A DNA stretch of 8,139 bases, from assembly GCA_035252155.1 (NCBI GenBank), contig DATFDL010000750.1, forward strand, positions 1 to 8,139, written 5' to 3'. Positions 5,595 to 8,139 of the stretch are shown in pieces. This DNA comes from JAICLL01 sp035252155. GTDB lineage: Bacteria; Planctomycetota; Planctomycetia; Pirellulales; JAICIG01. A model generated the notes under the pieces. That model was not told the origin of the DNA and searched no databases. It saw only the letters and a program-made list of their open reading frames with translations. Positions within the stretch are counted from its first letter, which is position 1; each line of letters begins with the position of its first letter. The position numbers were made by a program, and so were the translations under genes.

Positions 5595-6380
5595 ATGGCC
5601 AAAAAATTCAAAGAACTTCTCGCCCGCAACGAACTCTGCCGCGTCTTCTCGGTCGGACGGTTGATTCACCCGGTGGTGATCGATCTGTTCGGCCTGGCCG
5701 GCGGGTTCGATGGCTTTTGGATCGACCAGGAACACGTCGGGCTGAGCTGGCAAGAGATCCAGCTCGCCGCGCTTGCCGCCCGAGCCAACGACTTCGACTG
5801 CTTCGTGCGGATGGCGCCGACCAACTACGCGCAAGTGACACAAAACCTCGAAGCCGGCGCGGGCGGCGTCATGGCCGCCCAGATTCGCTCGGCCGAGCAG
5901 GCCGAAGAGTTTGTCACTTGGGCGAAGTTTGCCCCCCGCGGCATGCGAGGCATGAATACTTCCGGCCGCGACGCGCGGTACACGCATCTTAGCCAGGCTG
6001 ACTTTGCGGCCAGCGCCAACCGCGATCACCTGGTGCTGATTCAGATCGAGACGGCGCAAGCGGTGCGCGAAGTCGGGCAGATTGCCGCCATCGACGGCGT
6101 CGATTTGCTCTTTGTCGGTCCGGCAGACCTTTCGCAATCGTTGGGAGTGTTGGGCCAGACCAATCACGCCAAAGTGTGGGAGGCGATCGATCAGGTGGCC
6201 GCAGCCTGCCGTAAGCACGGCAAGCATTGGGGCGTCGTGCCGGCCGACACCGAGTTTGCCGAACGCGCCTATGACAAGGGCTGCCGGCTGATCTCGCTCT
6301 CGACCGATCTGGTGTCGCTCCGCCGCGGCATCGAGGCCACGAAAGCGGCCAACCCGAAGCTATTCGGCCTCCGATCGTAG
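5595..6380 (+). CDS. HpcH/HpaI-family class II pyruvate aldolase
   Basis: A 261-residue protein matching the HpaI/HpcH aldolase family (4-hydroxy-2-oxoheptanedioate and 2-keto-3-deoxy-L-rhamnonate aldolases), which split 2-keto-3-deoxy acids into pyruvate and an aldehyde using a divalent metal. Key residues are visible: catalytic His in DQEH (H47), substrate-binding Arg in VRMAP (R72), metal ligands E152 (QIET) and D178 (GPADLS), and the glycine-rich EAGAGGVMAAQIRSAEQA stretch at 86-103. Length is normal for the family. The usual downstream partner for such an enzyme, a sugar-acid dehydratase or dehydrogenase, is not present; the nearest neighbours are a HAD hydrolase and an isomerase-like protein. 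No Shine-Dalgarno lies just before the ATG, because the heptanucleotide array fills that space; a GGAGG is at 5541-5545, 50 bases before the start codon. The TAG stop is part of the palindrome at 6375-6404. Substrate not determined. Confidence 0.92.
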   Translation: MAKKFKELLARNELCRVFSVGRLIHPVVIDLFGLAGGFDGFWIDQEHVGLSWQEIQLAALAARANDFDCFVRMAPTNYAQVTQNLEAGAGGVMAAQIRSAEQAEEFVTWAKFAPRGMRGMNTSGRDARYTHLSQADFAASANRDHLVLIQIETAQAVREVGQIAAIDGVDLLFVGPADLSQSLGVLGQTNHAKVWEAIDQVAAACRKHGKHWGVVPADTEFAERAYDKGCRLISLSTDLVSLRRGIEATKAANPKLFGLRS

Positions 6381-6404
6381 AACGGAATAAATTCCGTTCT
6401 ACGA
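6375..6404. repeat. perfect GTAG-bounded palindrome at the aldolase stop codon
   Basis: TCGTAGAACGGAAT (6375-6388) is the exact complement of ATTCCGTTCTACGA (6391-6404) around a two-base AA centre. The TAG stop codon at 6378-6380 lies inside the GTAG terminus. No T-run follows, so it is not a textbook terminator, though as a 14-base-pair stem at the gene end it may stabilise the mRNA or act in termination. It shares the GTAG/CTAC boundaries with the elements at 3220-3315 and 7759-7812. Confidence 0.88.
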
Positions 6405-6467
6405 ATGTGCGCTCTCTGCGCCTTACGCGTTGCCCGTGTTGCACGTCTTAAACCGTGCTCGACCCTG

Positions 6468-6483
6468 CCAAGCGTGAGCTTGG
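6468..6483 (+). other. 6-base-pair hairpin with GTGA tetraloop in the 6381-6654 leader
   Basis: CCAAGC (6468-6473) and GCTTGG (6478-6483) pair perfectly around GTGA, a GNRA-type tetraloop in RNA. It lies in the 274-base gap between the aldolase palindrome and the export gene, where no gene is evident. It could be part of a structured 5' leader; nothing identifies a known riboswitch. Confidence 0.3.
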
Positions 6484-6579
6484 TTAATTGGGGTATTCCC
6501 GGTCGGGTTCGCAAAGCTGTTGAAATTGGTTCAAAGCAGTTTCCTAGTCTTTGCCGATTAGCCATCACGTCAGGCTTGT

Positions 6580-6596
6580 GCCGACACTCGGCTTTT
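6580..6596 (+). terminator. weak terminator-like hairpin upstream of the export gene
   Basis: GCCGA (6580-6584) pairs with TCGGC (6588-6592) around CAC and is followed directly by TTTT (6593-6596). The five-base-pair stem and short T-run are below the usual strength of a Rho-independent terminator. If functional it would act as an attenuator in the leader, since it lies 58 bases before the start codon at 6655. Confidence 0.22.
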
Positions 6597-6654
6597 AAGC
6601 ATTTTACCGGGACTACCGTCTGGGCAAGCTTGCAGGCAAAGAAGGATCGTAACG

Positions 6655-7743
6655 ATGCACGAGGCTCAACGAACGAAGCTGGGCGCGATCATGGTTCTTT
6701 CGGCGCTGGTTTGCCTACCGGGCGCGGGTTGCCATAGCACCAAACCGGGGGGGCACGACTGGGCGCCGCCGCCCAGTCATTTCGACCCCAAGGTGCCGCC
6801 ACCGCCGTCCAACGTGCCCCGCGAGCTGTCAAAGACCACGTTGCCCGATTATGTCATCGAGCCGCCCGATATTTTGCTGATCGACGCGATCAAGGTGGTG
6901 CCGCGTCCGCCGTACCGAGTTGAGACGCTCGATGTGTTGAGCGTACAGGTGCAAGGTACGCTGCCCGATCATCCGATCGAGGGCACCTACGAAGTGCAGC
7001 CGGGCGGCTACCTCGACCTTGGTCCGCCCTATGGCACGATCAAGATCGTCGGTCTTCAATTGGATGAGGCGATTGCGGCGGTTCGCGTCCATCTGAAGCA
7101 GTTCTTGCAGGAACCCGAAGTCAGCATGGGGCTGGTGCAGTCGGCGGGGCGGCAGCAGATCGCCGGCGAGCACCTGGTCGGCCCCGACGGCAAGGTGACG
7201 CTGGGCAGTTACGGCAAAGTCCACGTCACCGGTCTGACCCAGCAAGAGGCCAAGCGGGCGATCGAGGCCCATCTGGCCTTATATCTGGAGCACCCGGAAG
7301 TGGCAGTCGATGTCTTCGCTTACAACAGCAAAGTCTATTACGTCATCACACAAGGGGCGGGCCTCGGCGACGGAGTCATCCGGCTGCCGATCACCGGCAA
7401 CGAAACAGTGCTTGACGCTGTATCGCAAGTGAATGGACTCGACTCGGTATCGTCGAATCGCATTTGGATCGCGCGGCCCGCGCCGTACGGCACGGCCTGC
7501 CATCAGATTCTGCCGGTCGATTGGTACGCGGTCACTTCGCGGGGCGACACCTCGACCAACTATCAATTGATGCCGGGCGACCGCGTTTTCGTGGCTCACG
7601 ACCGACTGGTGGCGATCGACACGGCCCTGAGCAAATTCACGGCGCCGTTCGACCGGATGTTCGGCGCGACGTTGCTGGGCACCAACACGGTAAAGAGCAT
7701 CAAGTTCTTCAATCGGTTCATCGGAATTGGCGGTGGTTTCTAG
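6655..7743 (+). CDS. polysaccharide export lipoprotein, Wza-like (Poly_export/SLBB)
   Basis: A 362-residue exported lipoprotein. Residues 7-25 form a basic then hydrophobic signal ending in PGAGC, so C26 is the likely lipidated Cys, although the lipobox -3 position is Gly rather than Leu. A Pro-rich linker (36-58) follows. Two Poly_export-like units come next: one from ~66 (YVIEPPDIL) to ~161, with EVQPGGYLDLG and a GLQLDEAI turn, and a second at ~171-222 with LVGPDGKVTLGSYG and VTGLTQQEA. An SLBB-like segment spans ~225-315 and ends in YQLMPGDRVFVA. The family forms the outer-membrane or periplasmic channel for secreted polysaccharides in Wza-type systems. GAAGGA at 6641-6646, eight bases before the ATG, fixes the start. 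Polymerase, copolymerase (Wzc-like) and glycosyltransferase genes are not in the window. A second lipoprotein gene follows after 99 bases. Confidence 0.9.
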   Translation: MHEAQRTKLGAIMVLSALVCLPGAGCHSTKPGGHDWAPPPSHFDPKVPPPPSNVPRELSKTTLPDYVIEPPDILLIDAIKVVPRPPYRVETLDVLSVQVQGTLPDHPIEGTYEVQPGGYLDLGPPYGTIKIVGLQLDEAIAAVRVHLKQFLQEPEVSMGLVQSAGRQQIAGEHLVGPDGKVTLGSYGKVHVTGLTQQEAKRAIEAHLALYLEHPEVAVDVFAYNSKVYYVITQGAGLGDGVIRLPITGNETVLDAVSQVNGLDSVSSNRIWIARPAPYGTACHQILPVDWYAVTSRGDTSTNYQLMPGDRVFVAHDRLVAIDTALSKFTAPFDRMFGATLLGTNTVKSIKFFNRFIGIGGGF

Positions 7744-7758
7744 AGGGGCAGACAACAC

Positions 7759-7812
7759 GTAGGTCAGGCTTTCCAGCCTGACGTAGTGTCAGGCTGGAAA
7801 TGCCTGACCTAC
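7759..7812. repeat. double REP-like palindrome with repeated GTAG feet
   Basis: Arms 7759-7782 and 7788-7812 are complementary except for one extra A in the right arm, with the five-base centre GTAGT. Each arm also folds alone: GTCAGGCT (7763-7770) with AGCCTGAC (7775-7782), and GTCAGGC (7788-7794) with GCCTGAC (7802-7808). GTAG precedes both hairpins (7759-7762 and 7783-7786) and CTAC closes the element (7809-7812). That is the layout of two REP units in a BIME. It begins 15 bases after the stop codon of the export gene and ends 30 bases before the next start. Confidence 0.88.
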
Positions 7813-7842
7813 AGCTCAAGGTGCAGAATCTAAGGTGAGCGC

Positions 7843-8139
7843 ATGAAACGGCGACAGGCGAGATTCGGTTTGGGATTAACGCCATGGCTCTCGGGGCTGG
7901 TGCTCTGCGTGGGCTGCACTCACGTCGATCATCACGGCAAGTGCCCCCCGGCGGGCGACTGCGTGGGATATCCGAGCGGCCTCTGCGCGGGCTATTATCC
8001 CACTTGCTGGCGCTTGTGGCCGGCCGAATGCCCAAGCTGCCCCGTCGAACCCGCTCCGGTGGCGGTTTCCGGCCCCGGAGTGCCGGCGGTTACGCCGTCG
8101 GATTCCGTTCCCGAGTATCTTGTGCCCGAGGATGCAGCG
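7843..8139 (+). CDS. Cys-rich lipoprotein with planctomycete GYYPTCWR motif, 3' end beyond window
   Basis: The frame stays open from the ATG at 7843 to the right edge (99 codons, no stop). Residues 1-24 form a lipoprotein signal: basic KRRQAR, then a hydrophobic stretch ending in LCVGC, which matches the lipobox with C25 as the lipidated residue. The mature start is Cys-rich: including C22 there are eight Cys in the first 66 residues (22, 25, 34, 40, 48, 55, 63, 66). GYYPTCWRLWPAECPSCP (50-67) resembles a Gly-Tyr-x-Pro-Thr-x-Trp-Arg-x-(Trp/Phe)-Pro motif that I recall from many secreted planctomycete proteins of unknown function. A Pro/Val-rich, low-complexity segment follows. AAGGTG at 7832-7837 gives a suitable ribosome binding site. 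It may be co-transcribed with the export gene, although the REP-like palindrome lies between them. Function unknown. Confidence 0.82.
   Translation, partial: MKRRQARFGLGLTPWLSGLVLCVGCTHVDHHGKCPPAGDCVGYPSGLCAGYYPTCWRLWPAECPSCPVEPAPVAVSGPGVPAVTPSDSVPEYLVPEDAA

Noticed and set aside
5405..5629. Minus-strand 74-residue open frame in the hydrolase-aldolase gap
   Set aside because: Its sequence is largely a translation of the heptanucleotide array and hairpin region; no sign of coding selection.
6405..6737. Plus-strand open frame (110 residues) in the leader of the export gene
   Set aside because: It overlaps the start of the export lipoprotein in another frame, lacks a ribosome binding site and has unusual composition; most likely non-coding.
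7759..7812. Rho-independent terminator after the export gene
   Set aside because: The stem is strong but no T-run follows on either strand; REP-like features explain it better, though an effect on transcript ends is not excluded.

Overview
The window reads as a piece of a planctomycete chromosome, most likely of the Pirellulales type. The evidence is a cytochrome-type PSCyt1/DUF1549 protein, an 80-residue small protein of a kind typical of planctomycetes, a Wza-like export lipoprotein with a duplicated unit, a Cys-rich lipoprotein with a GYYPTCWR motif, GC-rich codons, and gene-flanking palindromes. No rRNA, tRNA, CRISPR array, integrase or transposase gene is visible.

Layout. Positions 1-1808 (minus strand) hold the N-terminal 602 codons of the PSCyt1/DUF1549 protein, which runs off the left edge. 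A divergent intergenic region (1809-1964) has a candidate promoter on each strand. Rightward come an 80-residue hypothetical protein (1965-2207), an ABC-2 type ATPase (2220-3254), a xylose-isomerase-like TIM barrel protein (3475-4509), a HAD-family hydrolase (4573-5385), an HpaI/HpcH-type class II aldolase (5595-6380), a polysaccharide export lipoprotein (6655-7743) and the start of a Cys-rich lipoprotein (7843 to the right edge).

How the genes relate. The small protein and the ATPase are 12 bases apart and probably co-transcribed, but the permeases expected beside this ATPase are not in the window. The isomerase-like protein, hydrolase and aldolase are all enzymes of sugar or sugar-acid chemistry on the same strand, but 63-209 base gaps and separate repeats make a single operon uncertain. 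The last two genes encode exported lipoproteins and may belong to an envelope or exopolysaccharide locus that continues to the right.

The most notable non-coding signal is a set of three palindromes bounded by GTAG...CTAC, located at the 3' ends of the ATPase, aldolase and export genes. One encodes the last 11 residues of the ATPase, one supplies the stop codon of the aldolase, and one looks like two REP units in tandem, each with GTAG at its foot. This resembles REP/BIME elements mobilised by REP-associated tyrosine transposases. A heptanucleotide tandem repeat also sits directly in front of the aldolase start codon.
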